From Dehalococcoidia bacterium (GTDB lineage: Bacteria > Chloroflexota > Dehalococcoidia > Tepidiformales > Tepidiformaceae), in the NCBI GenBank assembly GCA_022826585.1, contig JAJDUR010000106.1:1-64000 (forward strand): a stretch of DNA of 64,000 bases, given 5' to 3'. The position numbers and the translations under genes are program-made. This document shows, in pieces, positions 1 to 7,106 of this stretch. Position 1 is the first letter of the stretch. Each line of letters opens with the position of its first letter. The notes under the pieces were generated by a model. That model saw only the letters and a list, made by a program, of their open reading frames with translations, was not told the origin of the DNA and did no database searches.

Positions 1-1691
1 TCCCAGAGGCGCAACTTTCGCATGTCCAGCGGTGAGGGGTCTTCGTGCCCCGCCTGCGCGGCCAACTCATGCAGGCGGTCGTTGCGCTCACGGTTATCGC
101 GCTGCCGTTTCTGGTCATCGAGGCGCTGCTCCTCGTTCTGCTTCAGTTCGCGCGCCAGCTCGACGACAACCTCGCACGGTTTGCCGTGCTTCTCGGCGAT
201 GGCGTTGAAGAGCCTCCGAATCTGGCCGAGGGCGATGTGGACGGTCGGATTGGCGACACGCCCGAGCCGCTCCGCCTCGTTGCGGTCGTTGGGGCGTCTG
301 CCGGTGACGTGCCGCTCAAGGACTTCACCGTAGTACGGCAGGCGATCCATGCTACCGTCGCCGTGCAGGTCCGAGTGGTGACCGAGCCCCGCAGCCTGAA
401 CGGCGTCGTGGTATCGGAACCCGCGCCGCATCTGCGGCAGCAGTTGCTCGATCGCAGCCAGTGAAAGCCGGCCCGTCCCCAAAGGGAGCGGTGCCGATGC
501 AACACTTTCAGCCGCGGCTTCATCGAGGCCGAACTCTTCCCGTAGCCAGTCCTCCAGCTCATTGGGATCTTCGTCCTCAAGCAACCGTTCGACAACGACC
601 TGCTGCTGGTCAAGGCTCAGATTCGACCAACCCCTGCCGAAGCGTTTGTTCGCGCGCAGCGCAGCAGCGGTTAGGTCGCCGTCGATCTTGTCACGGGCGA
701 CCGATCGTAGGTTGACGTGCGTGCTGGGCGGCAGCGCGAGTAGCGCTACGACCTCGTCGAACGTCCGGCTTCTGGTTTCCAGCAGCTTGACGACGACTCG
801 CTCGCACTCGTCGCTCGTGAGTCGGCGGGCCCGCTCGCCAGGGGGCGTGATCTCGATGTTCAACACCTCCTCCCGGATGCGGAAGCGCTGGAACAGTGGG
901 TACGCTCTGTACGCGCGCTTCTCATCTGGGAGCAAGGTGCAAGGGCCCCGCTCGACGGGCCGTAGCGGGCGCTGGTGCAGCAGCGCTGCTACCACATCGC
1001 CCCACTGCTCGGGCGAGATCGACGGATGATGCTTCGCCTGTGCGCCACGGATTGCGTCGAGTTCCTCCTCGATCATCGCGCGGTCCGGATAGAGTCCTGC
1101 GTACGGGCGCTCCCTGTTGCCTGTTGGGCGGGCGCGGACAGTCTCGCCGCGTTGGCGCCGGCGCCACAGGAACTCGCCAAGCGTACGGGCTGCGTGGTGC
1201 CCCTCGCGTTGGGCATCACGCTCGGCTTGCTCCATGCGGCGACGGAGTTCACCGGTCTCCTTGCGGATCGCACCGCCCTCGCCGCCATCGGTCTTGCGGT
1301 TGCTCTTGAACCCCCGGCGATCGGCGAATGACAGCAGCACGCGGCCAAGTTCGTGCGGGGTGAGCGGGCGGTCGAGCGCCTCGGCACGGAGTTGCAGGGG
1401 GTCGAGGCTCCGCGACGCCTTGCGGCCCCCCTCGCCGCTGGGGAGCAGCCCGAGCCCATGCAGTAGCTGAGCCACGCGACGGCGGCGGCGCAACATCCGG
1501 TCGCGGTTGCGCCGCGGTCCGCGCTTGATTCGGCGCTCAGCAGCGTTCGACGCGCGGTTCCGTGGGTTGCGTCCGTCGGGGTGGATCAGCACGCCGCCGT
1601 CGACCAGCGCGTCGGGTTCGCCGTCCTCGGCGAGGCGATAAAGCGCCCAGCCAATGCTGTTCGTGCCCAAGTCGAGCCCAAGTCGCAGCAT
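1..1691 (-). CDS. cas9: CRISPR-associated endonuclease Cas9 (type II-C-like), N-terminal 563 codons, cut by window edge
   Basis: The minus strand is open from the ATG at 1691 to the left edge. RuvC-I is at residues 5-17 (GLDLGTNSIGWAL, D7 as the expected catalytic Asp). An Arg-rich bridge helix covers about 49-76, followed by RRGFKSNRK, typical of the compact II-C group. RuvC-II is EVVVELARELKQ at 507-518, with E511 in the place of the catalytic Glu. Residues 519-563 are the charged linker ending in MRKLRLW, which in Cas9 directly precedes HNH, so HNH, RuvC-III and the PAM-interacting domain lie outside the window. RuvC-II near residue 510 fits the 1000-1100 residue Cas9 class. The family makes RNA-guided double-strand DNA breaks using crRNA and tracrRNA. 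No cas1, cas2 or repeat array is visible. The start is supported by RuvC-I beginning five residues in; the Shine-Dalgarno is weak (AAGGG). IscB was considered, but the REC-sized insertion argues for Cas9. Confidence 0.95.
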   Translation of the reverse strand, partial: MLRLGLDLGTNSIGWALYRLAEDGEPDALVDGGVLIHPDGRNPRNRASNAAERRIKRGPRRNRDRMLRRRRRVAQLLHGLGLLPSGEGGRKASRSLDPLQLRAEALDRPLTPHELGRVLLSFADRRGFKSNRKTDGGEGGAIRKETGELRRRMEQAERDAQREGHHAARTLGEFLWRRRQRGETVRARPTGNRERPYAGLYPDRAMIEEELDAIRGAQAKHHPSISPEQWGDVVAALLHQRPLRPVERGPCTLLPDEKRAYRAYPLFQRFRIREEVLNIEITPPGERARRLTSDECERVVVKLLETRSRTFDEVVALLALPPSTHVNLRSVARDKIDGDLTAAALRANKRFGRGWSNLSLDQQQVVVERLLEDEDPNELEDWLREEFGLDEAAAESVASAPLPLGTGRLSLAAIEQLLPQMRRGFRYHDAVQAAGLGHHSDLHGDGSMDRLPYYGEVLERHVTGRRPNDRNEAERLGRVANPTVHIALGQIRRLFNAIAEKHGKPCEVVVELARELKQNEEQRLDDQKRQRDNRERNDRLHELAAQAGHEDPSPLDMRKLRLW

Positions 1692-1738
1692 CCGCCCACC
1701 CTTCGGAGATCAGCACTTTGACGTGCGGGGCAGCCCAG

Positions 1739-1846
1739 TATAGCCTCGGTTTCGGGAATGGTTGGCAGTGCCCACGGGCACCAACAACAAGCTGATGCCG
1801 GAAGGCTATATGCACCACGTTGCGGGGTGGGCTCAGGCCCGCCCCG
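1739..1846. ncRNA. Structured non-coding element upstream of cas9, candidate tracrRNA or regulatory RNA
   Basis: TATAGCC at 1739-1745 pairs with GGCTATA at 1804-1810, extended by CGG/CCG (1747-1749 with 1798-1800). Inside this is a second stem, GTGCC/GGCAC (68-72 with 77-81 of 17xx-17xx), continued by GTTG/CAAC. Just to the right, 1823-1832 and 1837-1846 form a 10-bp stem with a TCAG loop and one G-T pair. The block lies about 48 bases from the cas9 start. A tracrRNA is plausible by position, but no anti-repeat can be shown because the cognate repeat is not in the window. The strand of transcription is unknown; a cas9 leader structure is the alternative. Confidence 0.35.
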
Positions 1847-2051
1847 TTCCCTTTGCTACAGGTCGTACGCTGCACTGTGGGCCCTGTCGGCGATGCTGAG
1901 TGGCTCCTTGGCATGTCAACGTGCGACTCCACTTCGGCAAATCCAAGCGAAGGCAGGGGAGTACCAAGCGTCAGCGGCTAGCCGGTAGGTTCACGGCCCA
2001 CGAGTAGCGCAGCGTTTGGTGTGGATTGGAAACGGGTAACTCGTCCGTGGA

Positions 2052-2088
2052 GTCGAGCCCGCCCTCACGGGTGGGCGCGGATTGAAAC
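2052..2088 (+). repeat. Solitary CRISPR-type repeat, type I-C-like
   Basis: A 37-base unit starts GTCGAGCCCGCCC and ends GGGCGCGGATTGAAAC. GCCCGCCC and GGGTGGGC form an 8-bp hairpin with one G-T pair around a TCAC loop. A GTCG start, a central GC hairpin and a GGATTGAAAC end are the layout of type I-C repeats, not of the longer, less GC-rich type II repeats expected beside Cas9. No second full copy lies within 100 bases on either side. A degenerate GGATTGGAAAC end sits 55 bases to the left, which does not fit a normal repeat-spacer period. It may be the remnant of a lost array, a mini-array carried by an element, or chance. Confidence 0.5.
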
Positions 2089-2184
2089 ACGATCGCGTTG
2101 TCAGGTTCTTCGACCACGTATCACTCACTAGAGCTACGCAGCAGGCAGTTTCCGCTGTAGGCATTGCTATAGGAGAGGAAGGGG

Positions 2185-2505
2185 TCAGCTGCGTTGCAGC
2201 TCCCCTGGACCCTCGGCACCGAAGGCTAACCCTCCGGCCGCAACAGGCACATTCTCGGCGTCGCTTGACGAGACGATCTCGAGGATGAATAACTCGTCGA
2301 ACTCCGTCACCCCGAGCGCCTCCATCAGCTCCACGCGCACCTCTGCCGAGGGGCAGCGCGTCCCGGTCATCAACTGCGAGAGGTAACCCGAACTGATGCC
2401 CACGCGCAGCGCCAGCTTATTCTGCGACAGGTTGAGGCGGTTGAGACACCTCCACACTGTCTCGGGTTTGAGCCTCACTCGAGATGCCGGTTGCCTGCGC
2501 CTCAT
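2185..2505 (-). CDS. XRE-family helix-turn-helix regulator
   Basis: This 106-residue protein has a Cro/C1-type HTH at about residues 24-66: LSQNKLALRVGISSGYLSQL is the helix-turn-helix pair and GTRCPSAEVRVELMEALGV the following helices. The remaining 40 residues are low-complexity with no recognised domain. It would bind DNA as a repressor or activator. It is the second gene of a two-gene unit, its ATG overlapping the stop of the upstream small gene (ATGA), and it diverges from the serine recombinase. Small XRE proteins in this position commonly control integrative elements, so element regulation is the likely role; that is inference from context. Confidence 0.8.
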   Translation of the reverse strand: MRRRQPASRVRLKPETVWRCLNRLNLSQNKLALRVGISSGYLSQLMTGTRCPSAEVRVELMEALGVTEFDELFILEIVSSSDAENVPVAAGGLAFGAEGPGELQRS

Positions 2506-2705
2506 TGCACATCATCCTTCTGGACCGAATTCCGGGAAGCGGCTCGCTCCGCTGCCGGGGAAGGAGTCCCTAAGCCCTCGCCCGATGCACCTCGATAGAG
2601 TTCAGGATGGGCGAGGTGGTGGCGAGCGATGATGCGGGCCAGGATCCGCAGGCCCTCAAGGCGCTGCTTGTCTTGTTCGTCGGTGAGCCGGTGTTCCTGT
2701 TTCAC
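2502..2705 (-). CDS. Small hypothetical protein upstream of the XRE regulator
   Basis: A 67-residue protein from a GTG at 2705, chosen because GAGGGA lies 6-8 bases ahead and because upstream codons give Arg/Pro-rich sequence unlike a protein. An ATG at 2861 would add 52 such residues. The first half is a plausible amphipathic helix (TDEQDKQRLEGLRILARIIA) with a His pair; the tail is low-complexity. No family recognised. It overlaps the XRE gene by four bases and is probably translationally coupled to it, downstream of the SOS-type box at 2788-2799. A role in element control is possible but unsupported by any domain. Confidence 0.6.
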   Translation of the reverse strand: MKQEHRLTDEQDKQRLEGLRILARIIARHHLAHPELYRGASGEGLGTPSPAAERAASRNSVQKDDVQ

Positions 2706-2787
2706 GCGGGTCCCTCGCGGGAGTGCGGCGCGCCCACGCAACGGGAGTGGTCGTGGGTGGCGCCGGTCGTGTACACTTCCCCAATCA

Positions 2788-2799
2788 GAACGTCTGTTC
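2788..2799. promoter_or_regulatory. SOS (LexA-type) box in the divergent control region
   Basis: GAACGTCTGTTC is an exact match to GAAC-N4-GTTC, the LexA operator core used by many Gram-positive and related bacteria. It lies in the intergenic region between the leftward small-protein/XRE unit and the rightward recombinase, 83 bases before the leftward GTG and 173 before the recombinase ATG. If functional, DNA damage would derepress one or both units. Eight fixed bases can arise by chance, so position is the main support. Confidence 0.5.
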
Positions 2800-2971
2800 C
2801 AATAGGACGGGCACCGTACCAGCCGAAGGGACCGCGGGCAACGGACTTGGGGGCGTTTCAAGCTCTCTGGACGAAATCACTTGCTCCGATGTCACAAGGG
2901 AGCCGCATTCGTGCCCTGCGGGGAGCCGAAGGCCGCTACGGTGAACGACAACAGACGAAGGAGACGAACCG

Positions 2972-4612
2972 ATGACCGAACGACCCGACCCAACGCGCGC
3001 CGCTCTCTATGCTCGCGTCTCCAGCGACCGCCAGGACGTGGACCTCTCCGTCTCCGCCCAGCTCCGGGCGCTGCGCGAGTACGCGAAGAAGAACGGCTTC
3101 CTCGTCGTCCACGAGTACGTCGACGAAGCGGAGAGCGGGCGCGTCGCCGACCGGCCCCAATTCCGCAAGATGCTGGACGCCGCCGGCGGCACCGACGCGC
3201 CCTTCGCGGAGATCCTCGTCTGGAAGTTCTCGCGCTTCACCCGCAAGCGCGAGCACGCAGTCGCCTTCAAGTCGATGCTCCGCCGCCGCGGCGTCAAGGT
3301 GACCTCCATCACTGAGCACGCCGACGACTCGCCCACGGGCAAGCTCATGGAGGCGATCATCGAGAGCGTCGACGAGTTCTACAGCGAGAACTTGGCGCAG
3401 GAAGTCACGCGGGGCATGCGGGAGGCGGCCTCCCGCGGATTCTGGGTCTCGACCTTCGCTCCGTATGGGTACAGGAAGGTGCCCGTCCAGGACGGTGCCA
3501 AGAAGCGTCCCCGCCTCGAACCGGACCCGCCCGCCGACGAGGTGGTGCGCCGGATGTTCCGCATGGCGTCATCGGGCGTGAGCCTCCTGGACATCGCCAA
3601 GACCCTCAACGACGAGGGCATTGCCACTCCCCGGGGCAAGCTCTGGTTGAAGACGAGCGTCCACCGCATCCTTAGCAACGAGGTCTACACGGGAACCCTG
3701 GTCTGGGGCAGGAAGGCCCGGGACGGTGCTCCGCCCGTACGCGTGGATGACGCCTTTCCCGCTATCGTCTCGCGGGAGGAGTTCCAGCGCGTGGCCGCCC
3801 TGCTCGGCACGAAGGCCCCTTCGGAGGTCCATCCCCGCCGAGCCTCCAGCCCCTATCTCCTTAGCGGCCTCGTCAAGTGCCAGACCTGCCGGAAGGCGCT
3901 CACGGCTCACGAAGCCAAGGGCGGCAAGTACACCTACTACGTCTGCCACTCCCTCCTGAAACGAGGGAAGGGCACCTGTGAGACGCCACGGCTCAACTCG
4001 AAGCGCTTCGAGCGCCTGATCATCGACCAGCTGCGGGAGCACGTGCTCACCGAGTCAAACATCCGCGACCTTGTGCGAATGGTGGACGAGGAGATGGACG
4101 GGGTGGCTCACGAGCAGCGCCAGAAGCTGGAGACTGTCCAAGAGGAGATGGCCGAAATCCGGCGGCGGATGGACAGGCTCTGGCACGCGGTGGAGACCTC
4201 GGACCTTGAGATCAACGACATCCTGCCCCGCATCCGCCAGCACCAAGAGCGTCAGGAGCGCCTCGAACTCGCTGCCGATGAGGCAAGAGCTCGGCTCAAG
4301 GACCGACGGGCGCTGCTCGACAGCGTCGAGGTGATCACAGCTTACGCACGCGAGATGAACCAGTTCCTCCGCGCGAGCCAGGTGACCGAGTCGAGGGCCT
4401 TCATCCGCTCGTTCGTGAAGGAGATCGTGGTCAGGCCCGGAACGGCGATAGTCCGCTACACCATCCCTACGCCACCGGACAGCCCCATCGACGGGGGTGA
4501 TGCGGCAGAGTTCGGGCTGCCGGGCCGAGTTATTAGTACAGTCTCGTCTGGTACCCCCGGCAGGAATCGAACCTGCGCACATGGTTTAGGAAACCACTGC
4601 TCTATCCCCTGA
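2972..4612 (+). CDS. Large serine recombinase (site-specific integrase)
   Basis: A 546-residue integrase. The resolvase domain spans about 1-150, with ALYARVSS placing the nucleophile at Ser17 and SRFTRKREHAVAF at 87-99. The recombinase domain follows, about 160-280 (APYGYRKV; GIATPRGKLW). A zinc ribbon has Cys 303, 306, 325 and 336. A coiled coil spans about 370-450, as in phage-type large serine integrases. It would integrate or excise DNA between short att sites without a host cofactor. GGAG precedes the ATG. The last 20 residues (about 527-546, from SGTPGRN on) are the antisense reading of the tRNA-Arg gene, so the natural C-terminus was probably changed by integration and may differ in the excised circle. 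Length is normal even without this tail. Confidence 0.95.
   Translation: MTERPDPTRAALYARVSSDRQDVDLSVSAQLRALREYAKKNGFLVVHEYVDEAESGRVADRPQFRKMLDAAGGTDAPFAEILVWKFSRFTRKREHAVAFKSMLRRRGVKVTSITEHADDSPTGKLMEAIIESVDEFYSENLAQEVTRGMREAASRGFWVSTFAPYGYRKVPVQDGAKKRPRLEPDPPADEVVRRMFRMASSGVSLLDIAKTLNDEGIATPRGKLWLKTSVHRILSNEVYTGTLVWGRKARDGAPPVRVDDAFPAIVSREEFQRVAALLGTKAPSEVHPRRASSPYLLSGLVKCQTCRKALTAHEAKGGKYTYYVCHSLLKRGKGTCETPRLNSKRFERLIIDQLREHVLTESNIRDLVRMVDEEMDGVAHEQRQKLETVQEEMAEIRRRMDRLWHAVETSDLEINDILPRIRQHQERQERLELAADEARARLKDRRALLDSVEVITAYAREMNQFLRASQVTESRAFIRSFVKEIVVRPGTAIVRYTIPTPPDSPIDGGDAAEFGLPGRVISTVSSGTPGRNRTCAHGLGNHCSIP
4552..4612. other. Presumed attachment site of the recombinase element (tRNA-Arg 3' part)
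   Basis: The recombinase frame runs through this stretch of tRNA antisense sequence before stopping. Integrases encoded beside a tRNA 3' end normally recombine there and leave the tRNA intact. The partner att copy would lie at the far end of the element. I find no second copy of this tRNA segment in the window, so that end is presumably left of position 1. The crossover point cannot be set from one junction. Confidence 0.4.
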
Positions 4613-4623
4613 GCTACGGGGGC
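4552..4623 (-). tRNA. tRNA-Arg(CCT)
   Basis: The minus strand folds as a complete 72-base tRNA. Acceptor GCCCCCG pairs with CGGGGGT (first pair G-U), discriminator A. The D arm begins GCTC, the anticodon stem is GTGGT/ACCAT around TTCCTAA giving CCT, and the T arm is GCAGG-TTCGATT-CCTGC. No CCA is encoded (GTACC follows the acceptor). It decodes AGG. Its 3' half is covered by the end of the oppositely directed recombinase gene, the arrangement seen when an element uses a tRNA 3' end as its attachment site. Confidence 0.95.
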
Positions 4624-4669
4624 CTGCCTGTATGAGAACCCGCTTTCGCCAGCGTGTCTAGCCGCCCCG

Positions 4670-5341
4670 CTAGACGCCAACCTCGCGCAGGCCCCGCGCC
4701 GCGACGACCGGCGCCCCCGTCAGCCGCTGCACCTCGTCGACCGTGAAGCCCGGCGCGATCTCGCGCAGGGCGAAGTGCTCGCCCGCGGGCTCGAACAGGC
4801 CCAGGTTTGTCATGACGAGTGTGACCACCCCCGCCGCGGTCAGCGGCAGGGCGCAGCGCTCGAGTAGTCGGGGTTGGCCGTCGCGGGTGGTGTGCTCGAG
4901 CAGCAGGAACACCTGCTTCGCGCCCACGGCAAGGTCCATCGCCCCGCCGATGCCCCCGCCCTTGCGACCGCTGATGCGCCAGTTCGCGAAGTCGCCATTG
5001 GCGGCCGCCTCGTAGGCGCCCAGGACGGCCACGTCCAGGAGTCCCCGCCGGATGATCGCGAAGGCGTCGGCGTGGTGCACGATCGAGGCGAGCGGCGTCA
5101 GCAGCACCGGCTGCGCTCCGCCGTTCACGACGTACGGCGTCGCTTCCTCGACCGTCGCGTTGCGCCCGTACCCGATGACGCCGTTCTCCGAGTGGAAGAT
5201 GACCGAGCGGCCTTCCGGAACGAAGTCGGAGCAGCGCGTCGGCATCCCCACGCCGAGGTTCACCACCCACTCGTCCTGGAACTCGGCCGCCACGCGCGCC
5301 GCCATCAGGTCCCGGGTCAGCGGGCTGGCCGTATCGCTCAT
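4670..5341 (-). CDS. scoB: 3-oxoacid CoA-transferase, subunit B
   Basis: A 223-residue beta subunit of a class I CoA-transferase. VNLGVGMPT at 27-35 is the glycine-rich N-terminal motif. SENG at 51-54 carries the catalytic Glu (E52) that forms the enzyme-CoA thioester. NGDFANWRISGRKGGGIGGA is the conserved mid-domain. It moves CoA from succinyl-CoA or a similar donor to a 3-oxoacid, for ketone-body or branched-acid use; the exact substrate cannot be read. Its ATG overlaps the end of subunit A by four bases, so the two are coupled. It ends 46 bases from tRNA-Arg and marks the return of core metabolism after the accessory region. Confidence 0.92.
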   Translation of the reverse strand: MSDTASPLTRDLMAARVAAEFQDEWVVNLGVGMPTRCSDFVPEGRSVIFHSENGVIGYGRNATVEEATPYVVNGGAQPVLLTPLASIVHHADAFAIIRRGLLDVAVLGAYEAAANGDFANWRISGRKGGGIGGAMDLAVGAKQVFLLLEHTTRDGQPRLLERCALPLTAAGVVTLVMTNLGLFEPAGEHFALREIAPGFTVDEVQRLTGAPVVAARGLREVGV

Positions 5342-6084
5342 GTCCGCGCGCTCCCCCCTGTGGGTAGCGAGAAGGGAGGCGCCTGCAGCATGCCGCCCGC
5401 CTCGGGGATGGAGACCACCCGCTGCACGAAGATGCCGGGGGTGTGGATCAGGTCGGGGTCGAGCTCCCCCACCTCGACCACCTCCTCCGCCTCGACCAGC
5501 GTGCAGTCCGCCGCCATCGCCATGATCGGGTTGAAGTTGCGCTGCGAGCGGCGGAACACGAGGTTTCCGAAGGTGTCCGCCTTCCAGCACCGGATGAGCG
5601 CGTAGTCCGCTACGATTGCTTCCTCCAGCACGTACGTCCGCCCGCCGAACTCGCGGTGCTCCTTCCCCTCCGCCACCTCCGTCCCCACCCCCGCAGGCGT
5701 GAAGAAAGCGGGGATGCCCGCCCCGCCCGCGCGGATGCGCTCGGCGAGCGTGCCCTGGGGCGTGATCTCCGCCTCGATCTCGCCCGCCTCGTTCAGGCGT
5801 TCGAGCGGCGTCTGCCGCGACGGGTGCGTCGAGGCCGTGAAGGCAAGGATGACGCGGCTCACCCGTCGCTCCTCGATCAGGTTGCCCGTCGTGATCACGC
5901 CGTCGTCGCGCGTCATGCCCGCGCCGTTCGCGATGATCGTGAGGTCGGATGCGCCCTGCTCGTAGAGCGCCCGCACGAGGTTGTGCGGGTTGCCCGGCTC
6001 GCCGAAGCCCGCCACGAGGACGCTCGAGCCGTCCTCGACCCCCGCGACGGCCTCCTCGAAGCTGCCGACGACCTTGGAGCGCAT
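5338..6084 (-). CDS. scoA: 3-oxoacid CoA-transferase, subunit A
   Basis: A 248-residue alpha subunit of the same enzyme. MRSKVVGSFEEAVAGVEDGS and the glycine-rich VAGFGEPGNPHNL (about 23-35) are typical of the N-terminus. TPAGVGTEVAEGKEHREFGG and NLVFRRSQRNFNP are characteristic later motifs. The subunits form the two halves of the active site with the catalytic Glu in subunit B. It is 10 bases downstream of the LLM oxidoreductase and overlaps scoB, so the three probably share a transcript. Some family members act on acetate/acetoacetate or glutaconate; the succinyl-CoA:3-ketoacid group is the best fit. Confidence 0.9.
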   Translation of the reverse strand: MRSKVVGSFEEAVAGVEDGSSVLVAGFGEPGNPHNLVRALYEQGASDLTIIANGAGMTRDDGVITTGNLIEERRVSRVILAFTASTHPSRQTPLERLNEAGEIEAEITPQGTLAERIRAGGAGIPAFFTPAGVGTEVAEGKEHREFGGRTYVLEEAIVADYALIRCWKADTFGNLVFRRSQRNFNPIMAMAADCTLVEAEEVVEVGELDPDLIHTPGIFVQRVVSIPEAGGMLQAPPFSLPTGGSART

Positions 6085-6094
6085 CGCCCGGCTG

Positions 6095-7003
6095 CTACCG
6101 GCCCATGCGGCCGAGGAGGTAGGCCGCCGTGCGTCCCTCGGCGTCCGGGTCGACCGGCATGATCGAGGCGGAGAAATCGCTCACGCCCATCGCCTCCAGC
6201 CGGTCGAGCGCCTCGTCGAGCACGCTCTCGTCGCCCAGGATGGCGACATCCTCCGGGCCGGCCGCTCCTTCCCGGTCCAGCATCGCCCGGTACGAGGGGA
6301 TGGGGCTGTAGTTGGCCAGCATCTTCCCGACCCGCTGGCGGGCGTCGTCGGGGTGGTCCGTAATGGCGATGGGGAAGGCGGCGACAATGCGCGCCGCCTG
6401 CTCGCGGCCCGCCCGCTCCGAGGCCTCCCGCAGCGCCGGCGCGATGTAGCTCTCGATGGTGTCGGGGCCGGTCATCCAGAGGCTCGTGCCGTCCGCCACC
6501 GACCCTGCCAGGGCGAGCATGCGCGGGGCCATCGCTGCCAGCAGGACCTGGGGGGGCTCCGCCCCCGCCACCCCGTAGGTCGCGTGGATCCGGTAGCTGT
6601 CGTTGTCGACGTTCACCTCCCCGCCCCGGAGCAGCGGCAGGAGCGCCTCCAGGTAGTCGCGCATGTGCCGCGCGGGCCGTTCGAACGACATCCCCCACAT
6701 GTCCTCGATGACGAACTTGTGCGAGAGCCCGATGCCCAGCGCGAAGCGGTTCCCCGAGGCCGCCTGCACGGTGAGCGCCTGCTGCGCCATCGTCACCGGG
6801 TGCCGGGGGTACGTGGGGACGACCGCCGTTCCCAGCTCGATGCGCTCCGTCTCGCGCCCGATCACGGTGAATGCGCCCATGGCGTCCAGCCCGAAGACGT
6901 TGGGCATCCAGACGCTGTCGAAGCCCTGCGCTTCCAGCTCCTGCGTGCGCGCCACCAGACCGTCGAGGTCCAGGCGTCCGCCGATCATCACGCCAATGCG
7001 CAT
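6095..7003 (-). CDS. LLM-class flavin-dependent oxidoreductase (F420-type)
   Basis: A 302-residue luciferase-like monooxygenase-fold protein. MRIGVMIG begins beta strand 1. IELGTAVVPTYPRHPVTMAQ at about 56-75 is the conserved segment holding a non-prolyl cis bond and cofactor contacts. NRFALGIGLSHKFVIEDMWG follows as in F420-dependent members such as Mer and Adf. It would reduce or oxidise an unknown substrate with F420 or FMN. The gene leads a probable operon with the CoA-transferase pair, suggesting a catabolic role, but the substrate is unknown. The ATG begins strand 1 directly. Confidence 0.85.
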   Translation of the reverse strand: MRIGVMIGGRLDLDGLVARTQELEAQGFDSVWMPNVFGLDAMGAFTVIGRETERIELGTAVVPTYPRHPVTMAQQALTVQAASGNRFALGIGLSHKFVIEDMWGMSFERPARHMRDYLEALLPLLRGGEVNVDNDSYRIHATYGVAGAEPPQVLLAAMAPRMLALAGSVADGTSLWMTGPDTIESYIAPALREASERAGREQAARIVAAFPIAITDHPDDARQRVGKMLANYSPIPSYRAMLDREGAAGPEDVAILGDESVLDEALDRLEAMGVSDFSASIMPVDPDAEGRTAAYLLGRMGR

Positions 7004-7106
7004 CGTGTTCCTCCCAGGGGCGCCAAGGCTACCAGAACCGCCCGCCCGAGCCCGCCGGCCCCGCTTCCCCTACGATTGCCGCCACACAACTCCGGGAGGG
7101 ACCGCC

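Larger units (their letters stand above)
1692..2184. other. Gene-free interval between cas9 and the XRE regulator
   Basis: About 490 bases without a convincing coding frame on either strand. It holds two strong stem-loop structures close to cas9 (1739-1846) and one isolated CRISPR-type repeat (2052-2088). A second, weaker sequence ending in GGATTGGAAAC lies at about 2018-2033. The rest shows nothing I recognise. In type II loci, tracrRNA genes and arrays commonly occupy such gaps. Confidence 0.6.

Noticed and set aside
22..1470. Several overlapping plus-strand open frames (100-155 codons)
   Set aside because: They are the antisense of the cas9 gene, have Arg/Ser-rich low-complexity translations and no recognisable domain.
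1823..1846. Anti-repeat pairing between the GC hairpin near cas9 and the orphan repeat
   Set aside because: Both contain GGGTGGGC and GCCCGCCC, but in the opposite order, so an antiparallel duplex over the whole unit does not form. The similarity is that of two GC-rich hairpins.
2014..2180. A functional CRISPR array
   Set aside because: Only one full repeat is found. The partial copy is 55 bases away, leaving an 18-base gap, and no repeat appears at the expected distance to the right.
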